Source: JACCTH01 sp050741915
Lineage (GTDB): Bacteria; Actinomycetota; Acidimicrobiia; Spongiisociales; ZC4RG35
DNA: 64,000 bases
Assembly: GCA_050741915.1 (NCBI GenBank)
Contig: JBOGEX010000015.1
Location: 28,698 to 92,697, forward strand
Direction of reading: 5' to 3'
Below, piece by piece: positions 16,919-24,943 of this stretch (positions within the stretch are counted from its first letter, which is position 1; the number at the start of each line of letters is the position of its first letter). The notes below the pieces were generated by a model that was not told the DNA's origin, searched no databases, and saw nothing but the letters and a program-made list of their open reading frames with translations. Made by a program: the position numbers and the translations under genes.

Positions 16919-17338
16919 GTGGCCCGCTTCCTTGTCGTGGCGTATCAGACGGCCGAGAGCCCGGAACTTTCGGGCGTGCTTCGTCAGGCCGCCACCGCAG
17001 ACCCGACGGCCTCGTTCGTACTCCTGGTCCCGGCGACCCCGATCCAACACGTTCGGGGCTGGACCGAGGGCGAGGCAGCGGCCGTCGCGTTGGAAGCCGG
17101 AGAGCGGGCGCGCAAACTGCTCGCGAGTCAGGGAGTAAACCTGGAGGCGGTGCGGGTGGGCGATCAGGATCCGGTCGAGGCCGCCGCCGATGAATGGAAC
17201 GAGCACCCCGATTACGACCGGTTGATCCTGTCGACATTTGCCAGGAGAACATCCCGGTGGCTCCGAGGGAACGCCGTTGAGCGGCTCCGAAAGCGCCTCC
17301 CGATTCCGGTGACTCACGTGGTCTCGGCCCAGCACTGA
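16919..17338 (+). CDS. Small universal-stress-like alpha/beta protein
   Basis: 139 residues from GTG 16919, where the conserved-looking fold begins (MARFLVVAYQTAES). The pattern is of a Rossmann-like alpha/beta domain: a first strand FLVVAY, a second ASFVLLVPATP, a third YDRLILSTF and a final strand PVTHVVS. This resembles small universal-stress-protein relatives found in actinobacteria, but the ATP-binding G-x2-G-x9-GS motif is not present. The upstream in-frame start at 16856 overlaps the divergent cyclase's promoter region and is less likely. Function unknown. Confidence 0.65.
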   Translation: MARFLVVAYQTAESPELSGVLRQAATADPTASFVLLVPATPIQHVRGWTEGEAAAVALEAGERARKLLASQGVNLEAVRVGDQDPVEAAADEWNEHPDYDRLILSTFARRTSRWLRGNAVERLRKRLPIPVTHVVSAQH

Positions 17339-17370
17339 CGCCCGGTTCCGATCTGAATCTACGTAGAGCG

Positions 17371-17722
17371 TTGCAAACCTTTCTATTCACCGATATCGAG
17401 GAAAGCACTCGGCTCTGGGAGGAGCATCCCGACGAGATGGCCGCCGCTCTCGCCCGTCATGACCCCATCCTCACGGCAGCGATCACCGAAGAACGGGGCC
17501 AGGTGATCAAGGCGACCGGCGATTGGATCCTCGCCCGCTTCGACTCGGCGAAGGCAACACCTGATCGAACTGAGGGCACTCTGCCGATTGGTCGAGTTGC
17601 GACGGAAGATCGGATGGTCGCCAGACGGATCTGATGATCTCGCCAATCTGTACGCCAACTTTAGCGAGGGTTTTCGCCGCAACCGACTGATGCAGGCCAA
17701 AGAGCTTCTGAGCACCTCCTGA
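17371..17722 (+). pseudogene. Class III cyclase-type regulator with large internal deletion
   Basis: The first 60 codons (TTG start) read FLFTDIEESTRLWEEHP...IKATGDW, the start of a class III cyclase domain of the kind fused to large ATPase/TPR regulators. The frame then derails. From about 17555 a second frame reads RKIGWSPDGSDDLANLYANFSEGF and ends at 17722 with what looks like the C-terminal helices of such a long protein. The middle (the rest of the cyclase, ATPase and TPR region) is missing, so an ancestral gene of perhaps 2-3 kb lost its interior. Non-functional. Confidence 0.65.
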
Positions 17723-18769
17723 GAATTCCGATCAGACCGGCTCTCGTCACTTCTTTTGTCGCCTTGGCGGTGACGAGTTGTTCTCCTGCTCCCGTTGCCG
17801 ACACGATCTCAACCAGCGCCACCACCGCCGCCCCTCCTTCGGTAGAGACGATCGATTTAGCCGAGGCCGGTTCCATCCGGGTGGTGGCCGGGGCGGACGG
17901 TTAGGTTTGGGTGGCTTGGACCGAGGGTTCTGAGTTATTGGTGGCGTCGGTCGATCCCGGGAATGCTGTTGCCGGCTCTCCGGTGGTAGGAGCTCGGAGG
18001 TGATCAGCGGAGAGGGCCCGCTCCGAGGACCGCGCTGGTGCAGATGATCGTCACCACCGAAGGTCAACCAGTGGCTTCCTGGCTCGAAAACAGCACGCTG
18101 TCGGTGGCGGCCGGTGAGCCCCTGGTCGAGCAGGAATCGGTGGATGATCTCACCTGCGACTGCTGTCATCCCGTTCCCATCCAGCTCGGTGACGATGTCG
18201 GGATCGGCTACCGGGACCTAGAGCATTCGAGCGACGGGGTGGTACGGGACATCGCATTCATCGGTGGCTCTTTGGCTGGGGAATCGTTCACGGCCCCGTT
18301 ACTGGTAGCCGACGAGCATTGGTATCTCGACGCCTGCCCGTTATCGGGACCGACCCTGGCGATGAGTGGTGATGATCTCCTGATCTCGTGGATGGATGCG
18401 AGACAGTCGCTTCATCCTGATCAAACTCGAGCAGCATCTGGTTCGATTCGAGCGGGGATGGGGGGAGACCTTCGGAACCGACATTCGGCTGACCAGCGAT
18501 GACGCCATTTATCGCACGCCGACGATTGGCCGTCGAGGCGAATGGAACGGTGCATATCGTTTGGGAGCGACGAACGCCGGAGGAGGCCACGCTCGAATAC
18601 AAGATCTCTCGGATGCCGGCCGGACCTTCGCGGAGCCGATGAGGTGGAAGGTGACGAGGAATCAGGGGTGCCACGGGAGGCCACCCTCATCACCGTCCGG
18701 GATCACATGCTGGGGTCATGGGCGGTTGGCGAAGGAGGCCACATCGGGATCTGGCCGCTGACAGATTGA
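17719..18769 (+). pseudogene. Sialidase/BNR-like lipoprotein, multiply disrupted
   Basis: A lipoprotein signal (PALVTSFVALAVTSC) is followed by a threonine/alanine-rich spacer, then an in-frame TAG at about 17902. Recognisable blocks continue in other frames: CDCCHPVPIQLGDDVGIGYRD, WYLDACPLSGPTLAMSGDDL, then SDAGRTFAEP, the Asp-box motif of exo-sialidase-like beta-propellers. At least three frame changes and one stop are needed to read it through. No good start codon remains (CTG occupies the expected position). A secreted beta-propeller glycosidase-like protein is the likely ancestor. It follows directly on the decayed cyclase, marking a 1.4-kb zone of gene decay. Confidence 0.65.
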
Positions 18770-18855
18770 AGTCATGAAGAATCGGTTCCCCACCGAGGGG
18801 ACCTCAGATGGCTGCTGGTGATCGCGGCGCCTGGAGGTCGTTCAGCTAGCCGCCA

Positions 18856-19596
18856 CTAGAGCCGGGCGAGATCGTCTTCGATCTTCTGCAGTTCCGCCTG
18901 CACGAGCTCCGCCCGTTTGCGTGCCGCCTCGGCGGATAGCGCCACTTTGCGGGCAGCGGCTTCGGAGGCCCGGGCCTCCTTCTCCAGAGCGCGAGCTTCG
19001 GCCGCCGCCACCTTGAGCTTTTCCCGCGTCTCCTTCTGCTTTTCGAGCAACAGAGTGCGTTTGCGATTCGGCTGCTTGGTGGCGGCCTTCGATCCCATGG
19101 CTGGGGCCGGAGCTTGAAAGCTGGCGAAGGCTTCGAAGCCAGCGGGCTCGAGGTCCTCGGCCAGGCGTCCCTCTCTGAGCCGGGCCCGGCCCTCCGCCGT
19201 GGAAGCGACCCGCAGGGTCTGGTCGATGCGATCGAGGACGGCGGCGGAGGCCGAGGGCAGAACCTCCTTGGCCGCCGCCCGCAGCATGCGGACGGCCGCC
19301 CCCTCTTCCTTCCGTGCTTTCTCGAAATCGGCCGGCTTTCCCGAGAGCACCGCCAGTTGCGCTTCTTCGAGGGCCTCGCCGGCTTTGAGCAACCGGGCGA
19401 GATCGACTTCCCGAGTACGGCCGAGTTGGTTTACCGCCCAGGCGGAGATCGACGGCTTCTTCAGCTGCTTGGTTCTGATCGCCGCCCCTTTGTTGCCCTC
19501 TGCCTCAAGTCGGGCGGCGAGGTCGTTGCGGGCGGCGGTGAATTGATCGAGAGGAGTTGCGTAGAGGGCAGCCAGCTCGGCTTCTTCATTGATCAT
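18856..19596 (-). CDS. Coiled-coil actinobacterial protein of unknown function
   Basis: 246 residues, almost wholly helical. The N-terminal third has a conserved-looking block (LYATPLDQFTAARNDLAARL, then LKKPSISAWAVNQL), a pattern I recall from unnamed actinobacterial proteins. The last 80 residues form a heptad-rich coiled coil loaded with A, E, K and R. There is no signal peptide and no catalytic motif. The upstream neighbour is the hydrolase gene at 19688, on the same strand with a 91-bp gap. The function is unknown; a structural or nucleoid role is conceivable but unsupported. Confidence 0.75.
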   Translation of the reverse strand: MINEEAELAALYATPLDQFTAARNDLAARLEAEGNKGAAIRTKQLKKPSISAWAVNQLGRTREVDLARLLKAGEALEEAQLAVLSGKPADFEKARKEEGAAVRMLRAAAKEVLPSASAAVLDRIDQTLRVASTAEGRARLREGRLAEDLEPAGFEAFASFQAPAPAMGSKAATKQPNRKRTLLLEKQKETREKLKVAAAEARALEKEARASEAAARKVALSAEAARKRAELVQAELQKIEDDLARL

Positions 19597-19687
19597 CTCA
19601 GGGCGTAAGACTTACACGTTCTGATCGGTTGGCGCCATAGCCAAGAATCTCCGCCCAGAACAAGTAGGAGCTTGGGATCTATGGTCT

Positions 19688-20485
19688 TCACTGGATGGAG
19701 CGAAACAGCTCCCGTACCTGCGGAAGAAGCACGTCAGCCACCCGCTCGGCAGAAAAGTGAGTGTGGCCGGGCAGCGACAGAAAGCGAGCCCCGGGAATCT
19801 CGGCGGCAGCCCGAGCGGCGTTATCCTGCATCTCGTCCTCGGAGCCGGCATAAATGAGGCAGGGGATGTCCCATTTCGTCAAGTCGTCGGAGATGGATCC
19901 TTCCAGAAACACCGACTGGAATTCCGCCTCGAGAGCGAGAGGATCGTTGTCCAGCATCCAGGTTCGGCCCGGCTCGGGAAACCTTTGGCCGATGGCCGCT
20001 TCCCACGTCTCCGCGAAAGCGGCCATGCCGCGGCGACTACCGGCGGCGACCGTCGCGGCCACCGCGGTGAGCATCGGCCCGTCGACCGGCCACTGATACG
20101 GCTGGTTCCCGCAGAGGACCAGGGAGAGAAATCGCTTCCGGGCATGTTCGCCCAGAGCGAAGCCGAGCCGCGCTCCCCAGGAGAATCCGAGGTAATGAGA
20201 CTTCTCTATCCCGAGCGCGTCGAGGACGGCGGTGGCGTCGGCGACTCTGGTTTCGATTGCATACGAGTTCATATCGTGGGGCTTGTCGCTCCGACCCTGG
20301 CCGCGATGGTCTGCATAGATCAGGCGGAATTCCTCGGCCAGGGCTTGGCAGAGCGGTGAGGTTTTGGCGTATTCGATGGGGTCGGTGAATCCGGGATAGA
20401 CGAGCACAGGAAGCCCAGGCCCACCCGAGTCGTCGAAAGCCGTCCGAATCCCATCGACCGGGTTGACGGCGAAACCGATCGTCAA
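19688..20485 (-). CDS. Alpha/beta hydrolase
   Basis: 265 residues from a TTG start whose bases overlap the stop of the DUF5990 gene (TTGA). Classic fold markers: LVYPGFTDP for the oxyanion loop, YADHRGQGRSD, nucleophile elbow GFSWGARLG (serine near 99), IYAGSEDEMQ with the acid, and GHTHFSAERV with the histidine. This is the epoxide-hydrolase/esterase branch; the substrate cannot be told. The overlap with the preceding gene implies co-translation with DUF5990 and DUF1801 as a three-gene unit. Confidence 0.87.
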   Translation of the reverse strand: MTIGFAVNPVDGIRTAFDDSGGPGLPVLVYPGFTDPIEYAKTSPLCQALAEEFRLIYADHRGQGRSDKPHDMNSYAIETRVADATAVLDALGIEKSHYLGFSWGARLGFALGEHARKRFLSLVLCGNQPYQWPVDGPMLTAVAATVAAGSRRGMAAFAETWEAAIGQRFPEPGRTWMLDNDPLALEAEFQSVFLEGSISDDLTKWDIPCLIYAGSEDEMQDNAARAAAEIPGARFLSLPGHTHFSAERVADVLLPQVRELFRSIQ

Positions 20486-20943
20486 GGTTCAACCGACCAT
20501 TTGATGAGCGGCGGTCGCACGGTCGCACAGCGGGGCCAACCCTGCTCGTCGGTAAGGCCGAGGCGGCCCACCAGCCTTCGTCCCGGTTTCATTGCCTCCT
20601 CGAAGAGCGAGCGCTCCATCTCATAGAGCCTGAACTTGGCGGCCCGGAACAGCTGCCAGCTTCCGTCCTCGGCCTCCCGTATCCAGATGAGGCCCAGGTG
20701 CCGTTCGTCGCGCGGCCCGGCGACGAAGGGTCCGCCGAAATCGAGATTCCCGTCCTCGTCCATCTTGACCGCGACATCGACAGCCCAGCGTGCGACCTCG
20801 GCATCGCCGGTGACGGGTTCAAATGCCTCCCGGTGGCGAGCAATGCCGACGTGAATGTTCTCGTACCAGATGCCGTCGGGGTCGGGGCCACAACGACGAC
20901 CGGGGAGGTCGGTGCCTTCGATTTCAACCCGGATCGTGCCCAG
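20482..20943 (-). CDS. DUF5990 family protein, non-canonical start
   Basis: About 153 residues. The family hallmark blocks are clear: IRVEIEGTDLPGRRCGP at the N-terminus, NIHVGIARHREAFEPV, then DFGGPFVAGPRDERHLGLIW. The reading frame is open right back to the stop of the DUF1801 gene, but there is no ATG, GTG or TTG before the conserved N-terminus; the first canonical start (ATG 20763) would remove half the domain. I place the start at CTG 20943. Alternatively, translation could restart after the upstream gene's stop in the same frame. Family function is unknown. It overlaps the hydrolase downstream. Confidence 0.7.
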   Translation of the reverse strand: MGTIRVEIEGTDLPGRRCGPDPDGIWYENIHVGIARHREAFEPVTGDAEVARWAVDVAVKMDEDGNLDFGGPFVAGPRDERHLGLIWIREAEDGSWQLFRAAKFRLYEMERSLFEEAMKPGRRLVGRLGLTDEQGWPRCATVRPPLIKWSVEP

Positions 20944-20970
20944 CGGTCGGGCAGGTCGACGGGCCAGGCT

Positions 20971-21327
20971 CTAACCGTCCTTCCATTTGCACCAGGCTCG
21001 CAAGACCGAGGTCAGTTCCGAAACCCGTTTCTTGACATCGGAAGCATCGTCAAAGCGCATGACCCGGGCGGTATCGCCCTCGCCTTCCAGCGCCTTGTGC
21101 GTACCGGGGATGTGGGCGCCGGTATGGAAGAGGAGGCTGACGAATTTCTTGGCCGGGTTGAAGCTGAAGATGTTCCCCTTGTACTCGAAGGTGGGAGTGC
21201 TCCATTTGATCGTCTCGGTGATGCGGTGGTCGGCCTGCAGAGTTAGGTCGCGCACCGCCTGCATGGCCTCTTGCAACGGGTGCTGCTTCTTTTCGAACCA
21301 GGCGTCTACTGCGGAGTTCCTGTACAT
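20971..21327 (-). CDS. DUF1801 (YdhG-like) protein
   Basis: 118 residues from ATG 21327. The domain reads AVDAWFEKKQHPLQEAMQAVR and TETIKWSTPTFEYKGNIF, the characteristic DUF1801 core with a conserved KW.TP motif and a basic cleft. A longer TTG start at 21387 is possible but adds a poorly conserved stretch that also carries the local repeat. These small single-domain proteins are common in actinobacteria beside YCII, ArsR and SRPBCC genes, as here, but have no established role. It leads the unit DUF1801-DUF5990-hydrolase. Confidence 0.82.
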   Translation of the reverse strand: MYRNSAVDAWFEKKQHPLQEAMQAVRDLTLQADHRITETIKWSTPTFEYKGNIFSFNPAKKFVSLLFHTGAHIPGTHKALEGEGDTARVMRFDDASDVKKRVSELTSVLRAWCKWKDG

Positions 21328-21428
21328 CGCCGGATACGGTATCGAATCGAAGTGGCCCTGATCGTCACGCCGAAATTTGGCGGACAAGAATCACATCAGA
21401 CGAAATCTGGCGCATCGGTATCAGAAGC

Positions 21429-21480
21429 TGATGCGAGCGCGCCAAATTTGTCCAGGAGTGATGCCAGCGCGCCAAATTTG
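21429..21480. repeat. Tandem 22-bp repeat, 30-bp period
   Basis: TGATGCGAGCGCGCCAAATT at 21429 onward and its copy at 21459-21480 differ at one base. A related inverted word, AAATTTGGCG, occurs at about 21373-21382. The repeats fill the space between the convergent ends of the DUF1801 5' region and the YCII gene and may be regulator sites or remnants of a mobile element end. Confidence 0.6.
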
Positions 21481-21547
21481 ATGGATCAGAAAGGGGCAAG
21501 GCGAGCCGAGGAGCCTACGGGATGCGCTCGGGCAGTGCCGCCGAGTG

Positions 21548-21883
21548 TTACATGCCCGGCAGATCGAGTGATTCGTAGACCTCGATCGAAGCGCCTGGCA
21601 TCAGAAGATGCGGATGGCCCTTGAGAAGCCCCAAGGCCTTGTCCATGTCGGATGCCTGCAGGATGGAGTAGCCGGCGATGTCGGTCCCGGCCTCGGAGGC
21701 ACCTTGGGCAGTGACCTTGCGCCCATTTCCAACCGGCAGCCCCAAGTCAACCATGCCATCGCCGACTTGCGCCGACCAGTCATTCCAGGCCTTCATCACT
21801 TCGGCGGCCATGGCGGGATCGTTGTTCTCCATCTGGGTACTCGCCGATACCGGAGCGGCATAGAGGACGACATACTTGGGCAT
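21548..21883 (-). CDS. YCII-related domain protein
   Basis: 111 residues with ribosome site GGAGAAAGGA upstream of the ATG. The ferredoxin-like YCII fold is recognisable from PKYVVLYAAP at the start, a central AWNDWSAQVGDGMVDLG, the strand DIAGYSILQASDMDKAL and the end HPHLLMPGASIEVYE. YCII proteins are small and mostly uncharacterised; some act as dehydrochlorinases or as accessory domains of sigma factors. It is divergent from an ArsR gene with only 59 bp between starts, so one operator may serve both. Confidence 0.88.
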   Translation of the reverse strand: MPKYVVLYAAPVSASTQMENNDPAMAAEVMKAWNDWSAQVGDGMVDLGLPVGNGRKVTAQGASEAGTDIAGYSILQASDMDKALGLLKGHPHLLMPGASIEVYESLDLPGM

Positions 21884-21908
21884 AACGTTCCTTTCTCCTC
21901 GACGTCTT

Positions 21909-21924
21909 GTAAGCTTTTGCTTAC
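21909..21924. promoter_or_regulatory. Palindrome between YCII and ArsR genes
   Basis: GTAAGCTTTTGCTTAC is a perfect 6-bp inverted repeat with a 4-bp spacer, centred between the divergent YCII and arsR starts. It is well placed to be the operator through which the ArsR-family protein controls both directions. Confidence 0.55.
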
Positions 21925-21942
21925 GTTAGTGGACGCTATCAG

Positions 21943-22275
21943 GTGACTATCCCGGATGTCGACTCAACATTTCGTGCCCTGGCCGATCCCACCCGGCGCC
22001 GAATCATCCAGCTCGTGGCCGGGCGCTCCCTGAGCGCTGGCGAGATCGCGACCCACTTTCAAGCGACGAGGCCCGCCATATCCCAGCATCTCGGGATCTT
22101 GCGGTCGGCGGGGTTGGTGTCGGAAAAGAGGGATGGTGCCCGCCGGCTTTATCGGGCCGAGCCGAGGACAGTGGCCGCCGCCATCGAACACCTGCAGTCG
22201 TTCTGGCCCCAGCGCTTGCACGCCCTCAAGGTCGAGGCCGAACGAAAGGAGCGTCGCCGTCGTGACCAGCCCTAA
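21943..22275 (+). CDS. ArsR-family transcriptional regulator
   Basis: 110 residues from GTG. A winged helix-turn-helix of the ArsR type covers nearly the whole chain: FRALADPTRRRIIQLVA, then SAGEIATHFQATRPAISQHLGILRSAGLV as the recognition region. There are no cysteine metal ligands, which is usual for the branch paired with SRPBCC (AHSA1-like) genes. Its 3' end overlaps the SRPBCC gene by 14 bp. It probably represses its own operon and the divergent YCII gene through the palindrome at 21909. Confidence 0.9.
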   Translation: MTIPDVDSTFRALADPTRRRIIQLVAGRSLSAGEIATHFQATRPAISQHLGILRSAGLVSEKRDGARRLYRAEPRTVAAAIEHLQSFWPQRLHALKVEAERKERRRRDQP

Positions 22276-22738
22276 CGACTCGACCTGGGTAAGCGAGGAA
22301 CTGCTCATCGCCGCCGCCCGGGAGACCGTATTCGAGTTCTTTGTCGATCCCACGTTGATGCGGACCTGGATGGGAGAACATGTGGTACTCGATCCCCGGC
22401 CGGGCGGGACTTTCGCGGTCGATATCGGACCGAACCGAGCCCGCGGCTCTTACGTCGAGGTGGTGGCGCCGGAGCGAGTGGTCTTCACATGGGGCTGGGA
22501 GGAATCGGAGGGCGTCCCCCCTGGGAGCAGCACCGTCACATTCACCTTCGAGTCGGTTGGTGACGGCACCTTGTTGCGAATGGTGCACGAGGGCCTGTCC
22601 GCTGAGGAAGCGGCCCGTCATCGCCATGGCTGGGCTCACTATTTGAGCCGGCTGACCGTGGCCGCGCCAGGCGGCGAACCCGGCCCCGACCCCCATGGCG
22701 AGGGCAGCGAGATCCCACTCCACGAGTCACAATCGTGA
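22262..22738 (+). CDS. SRPBCC (AHSA1-like) domain protein
   Basis: 158 residues from GTG 22262, with AAAGGAG upstream inside the arsR gene. The START-like fold shows LLIAAARETVFEFFVDPTLM, WMGEHVVLDPRPGG and VFTWGWEESEG...STVTFTFE, the typical AHSA1/DUF (SRPBCC) sequence of a hydrophobic-ligand cavity protein. ArsR-SRPBCC pairs are frequent, and a second pair lies 4 kb away at 25763-26597. The ligand is unknown. The next gene starts 3 bp after its stop, so arsR, SRPBCC, DUF5655 and the following gene may form one operon. Confidence 0.88.
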   Translation: MTSPNDSTWVSEELLIAAARETVFEFFVDPTLMRTWMGEHVVLDPRPGGTFAVDIGPNRARGSYVEVVAPERVVFTWGWEESEGVPPGSSTVTFTFESVGDGTLLRMVHEGLSAEEAARHRHGWAHYLSRLTVAAPGGEPGPDPHGEGSEIPLHESQS

Positions 22739-22741
22739 GCC

Positions 22742-23158
22742 ATGGTCTGGGTGTGTCCGGAGTGCGGCCGATCCTTTCGGAGAAGCGGGCAACCGCATGA
22801 GTGTGCCCCGGCCCTCGACGTCGAGGAGTACTTCGCCACCGGCCCTCCGTGGGAGCGACCGATCTTCGAAGCTGTGCTTGCTCATCTCCAAACCCTCGGC
22901 CCGATGACAGTGGAGCCGGTGTCGGTCGGGATCTTTATCAAGTCGAATGGGAGCTTTGTCGAGCTGCGACCCAAGTCGAAGTGGGTCACGATCTCGTTTC
23001 CATTGGGCCGCCGCCTCAGTCACTCCCGGATGTCGCGGAAGCCGATTGGGAGCGGCTCCAAGATCTTTCACTTCGTCAACCTGACCTCGGCGAGTGAGGT
23101 AGATGCCGAGGTGCAGGAATGGCTAACCGAATCCTTCGATCAATTCGGTCGGGGTTAG
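22742..23158 (+). CDS. DUF5655 protein with N-terminal zinc finger-like motif
   Basis: 138 residues. The first 25 hold CPECGRSFRRSGQPHEC, a C-x2-C plus H/C arrangement that could bind zinc. The rest matches the DUF5655 domain: WERPIFEAVLAHLQTLG, IFIKSNGSFVELRPKSKW, then a basic strand. The domain appears in proteins linked to DNA or RNA modification contexts, though no activity is established. It starts 3 bp after the SRPBCC stop. Confidence 0.8.
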   Translation: MVWVCPECGRSFRRSGQPHECAPALDVEEYFATGPPWERPIFEAVLAHLQTLGPMTVEPVSVGIFIKSNGSFVELRPKSKWVTISFPLGRRLSHSRMSRKPIGSGSKIFHFVNLTSASEVDAEVQEWLTESFDQFGRG

Positions 23159-23174
23159 GAAGGACGGAGAGACG

Positions 23175-23564
23175 ATGGCGAAAGGGACCAAGGAAGACCC
23201 GTGGGTGCTGAAGACCCCGCCGGGTACGTCGGAGTATCAGATGTACCGGGACGAGTCGACCGATCCTCCGTCGCTGGTCTGCCAGGTGGGGTCGACCCAG
23301 CTTCGGTATGACCTGCGAGCGATCGACGAGGCGGCCATGTTGAAGAAACACGGCGACTGGATGGACCTCGGGGCAGCCGATGAGCAAAAGGAGGGAACCG
23401 TCGAAGCGTGGGGGCGCTCGCCCTCCAACCCCCGTCGGGGCTGGTATGGGTTGAAGAAGGGTTATCGAGGAAGGTTCGGGATGTACATGCCACCGCTGCT
23501 CGAAGAGCTGGGCTTAGCCGAGCTCACTCACGATGCCCGCAACAACCGGATGCGGGCCAAGTAA
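23175..23564 (+). CDS. Conserved small protein of unknown function
   Basis: 129 residues, preceded by AGGAAGGACGGAGAG. It begins MAKGTKEDPWVLKTPPGTSEY and contains LVCQVGSTQLRYDLR and GWYGLKKGYRGRFGMY. I recall the general form from actinobacterial hypothetical proteins found beside SRPBCC and DUF5655 genes but cannot name a characterised family. There are no membrane segments or catalytic motifs. It is probably the last gene of the arsR operon, 16 bp after DUF5655. Confidence 0.75.
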   Translation: MAKGTKEDPWVLKTPPGTSEYQMYRDESTDPPSLVCQVGSTQLRYDLRAIDEAAMLKKHGDWMDLGAADEQKEGTVEAWGRSPSNPRRGWYGLKKGYRGRFGMYMPPLLEELGLAELTHDARNNRMRAK

Positions 23565-23569
23565 GTCTG

Positions 23570-23632
23570 TTTCTCCCCCGCAGGGGGAGTACCGCCGCAG
23601 GCGGGGAGGGAGGAGCCGCCTGTTTCTCCTCC
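23570..23632. repeat. Dispersed palindromic repeat, copy 1
   Basis: GTTTCTCCCCCGCAGGGGGA opens a GC-rich block that includes the self-complementary word CTCCCCCGCAGGGGGAG, then a second hairpin-like part with CCGCCGCAGGCGGGG, and closes with another GTTTCTCC. A related block occurs in the opposite orientation at 46354-46420. Both lie between genes, directly after a stop codon, so it may double as a terminator. Confidence 0.65.
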
Positions 23633-23652
23633 TACGGTGACTTTGGCACTGA

Positions 23653-24405
23653 TCATCTGCGCAGAACAGCGGGCGAGCCATCGAGCAGGTCGTCGATCGC
23701 TTCCTCGACCGCTCCGATGGCGATGCGGCAAAGCCCGCCTCCGGTCGAAACCCTCCGGACCCCCAGGCTGGCCAGCTCGGCGACGGAAGGTCCGTTTGAG
23801 CGAGAGAGAACGTTCACCGGCGCTCGCACCTCGTTGACGACCCGGGCGATCTCGCTGCGATCGGTCAAGCCGGGGGCGTAGGAGACCTCAGCGCCTGCCG
23901 CGACATACGCCTGAAGACGGGCAATCGTGTCATCGAGATCGGTAACTCCGTACCACTGATTCTCGGCCCGGGCCGTAAGTACCAGGCCAGTTTCTTTGGC
24001 GGCCTCGGCAGCAATCGCAACGGCTTCGGTGGCGCGATCGATCGGGTCGATCGTTCCCGCCCCAGGGTTGGAATCCTCGATCGAGCAGCCGGCCGCTCCC
24101 GCCTCGGCCAGCAACCGAACGGTGGCAGCGATGCCGCCCTCGTCGTTCGGAAAGAGGCGTTCTCCATCGACATTGATCGGCACGTCGACCGCGTTGACGA
24201 TCTGGGCGGTATGGGCCACCAACTCGTTCCGCGTAACCTGGTAATCGGCTCGACCGAGGCTAAAGGCCAAGCCCCAACTGGTAGTGGCCAACGCCGGGAA
24301 GCCCCGAGCCTTGAGCAACTTGGCGGTGCCAACATCCCAGGGATTGGGCATGACAAACAGGCCGCGTTGATGAAGTTCTCGGAAGCGATCGGAATGCGAC
24401 GTCAT
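23653..24405 (-). CDS. Isocitrate lyase/PEP mutase superfamily protein
   Basis: 250 residues from ATG 24405 (MTSHSDRF); the frame is open 60 codons further but without family sequence. The superfamily barrel is clear: MPNPWDVGTAKLL near the start, ATTSWGLA, the metal-binding VPINVDGERLF region, AGAAGCSIEDSNPG (the Glu/Asp of the active site) and ARAENQWYG. This is the branch including carboxyPEP mutase and 2-methylisocitrate lyase-like enzymes of unknown substrate that cleave or form C-C or C-P bonds next to a carboxylate. It stands alone, divergent from the DinB gene with a 36-bp gap. Confidence 0.85.
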   Translation of the reverse strand: MTSHSDRFRELHQRGLFVMPNPWDVGTAKLLKARGFPALATTSWGLAFSLGRADYQVTRNELVAHTAQIVNAVDVPINVDGERLFPNDEGGIAATVRLLAEAGAAGCSIEDSNPGAGTIDPIDRATEAVAIAAEAAKETGLVLTARAENQWYGVTDLDDTIARLQAYVAAGAEVSYAPGLTDRSEIARVVNEVRAPVNVLSRSNGPSVAELASLGVRRVSTGGGLCRIAIGAVEEAIDDLLDGSPAVLRR

Positions 24406-24441
24406 CTCAGGAAGATACCCAGCCCTTGGTATGGTCGCCTG

Positions 24442-24936
24442 ATGCAGGCGGCGGAAGTTCAACTGCTTTTCGACCATCTCTACTGGATGCGGGACCAGGT
24501 CCTCGGAGCTGCCTCCGAGGCAGGAAAGACGTTCGTCGAGGAAGAACCGGTAACGATTCGCGACCTGCGCACCACTCTCGTTCATGAGCTCGACGTCGAG
24601 TGGAGCTGGCGGCTACGCCTGCAAGGGAGTCCCCCCGACTCCTGGGGTCCGGAAGCTGAGCTCAAGGCCTCCAACTTTCCCGATCTGGTGTCATTGATCA
24701 GCGCCTGGCGCGAGGACGAGACCGAAATGAGAGGGTGGCTCGAGAAGTTGTCCGATGGGGAGGTAAACGAACCCTGGGAGATGGAGAAGTCGGGCGGGCT
24801 CCCACTTTGGTATTTCCTCCTCCACATCTACGGTCATGCGATCCAGCAGTTCAGCGATGCTGCCACGCTGCTGACCAAGGCCGGTCATTCACCCGGCGAG
24901 CTGGAGTTTCTCGAGTTCGCCGATCCCCGCCAGTAA
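24442..24936 (+). CDS. DinB/DUF664-like metal-dependent protein
   Basis: 164 residues from ATG 24442. The four-helix DinB bundle is visible with three likely metal histidines: FDHLYWMRDQ near 11, TTLVHELDVEWSW near 45, and LLHIYGHAIQQFSD near 133. DinB-like proteins include bacillithiol- and mycothiol-dependent transferases, so a thiol-transferase activity is possible in an actinobacterium, but this is inference. It lies 7 bp before the DUF1697 gene and probably shares its message. Confidence 0.82.
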   Translation: MQAAEVQLLFDHLYWMRDQVLGAASEAGKTFVEEEPVTIRDLRTTLVHELDVEWSWRLRLQGSPPDSWGPEAELKASNFPDLVSLISAWREDETEMRGWLEKLSDGEVNEPWEMEKSGGLPLWYFLLHIYGHAIQQFSDAATLLTKAGHSPGELEFLEFADPRQ

Positions 24937-24943
24937 ACGGCCA

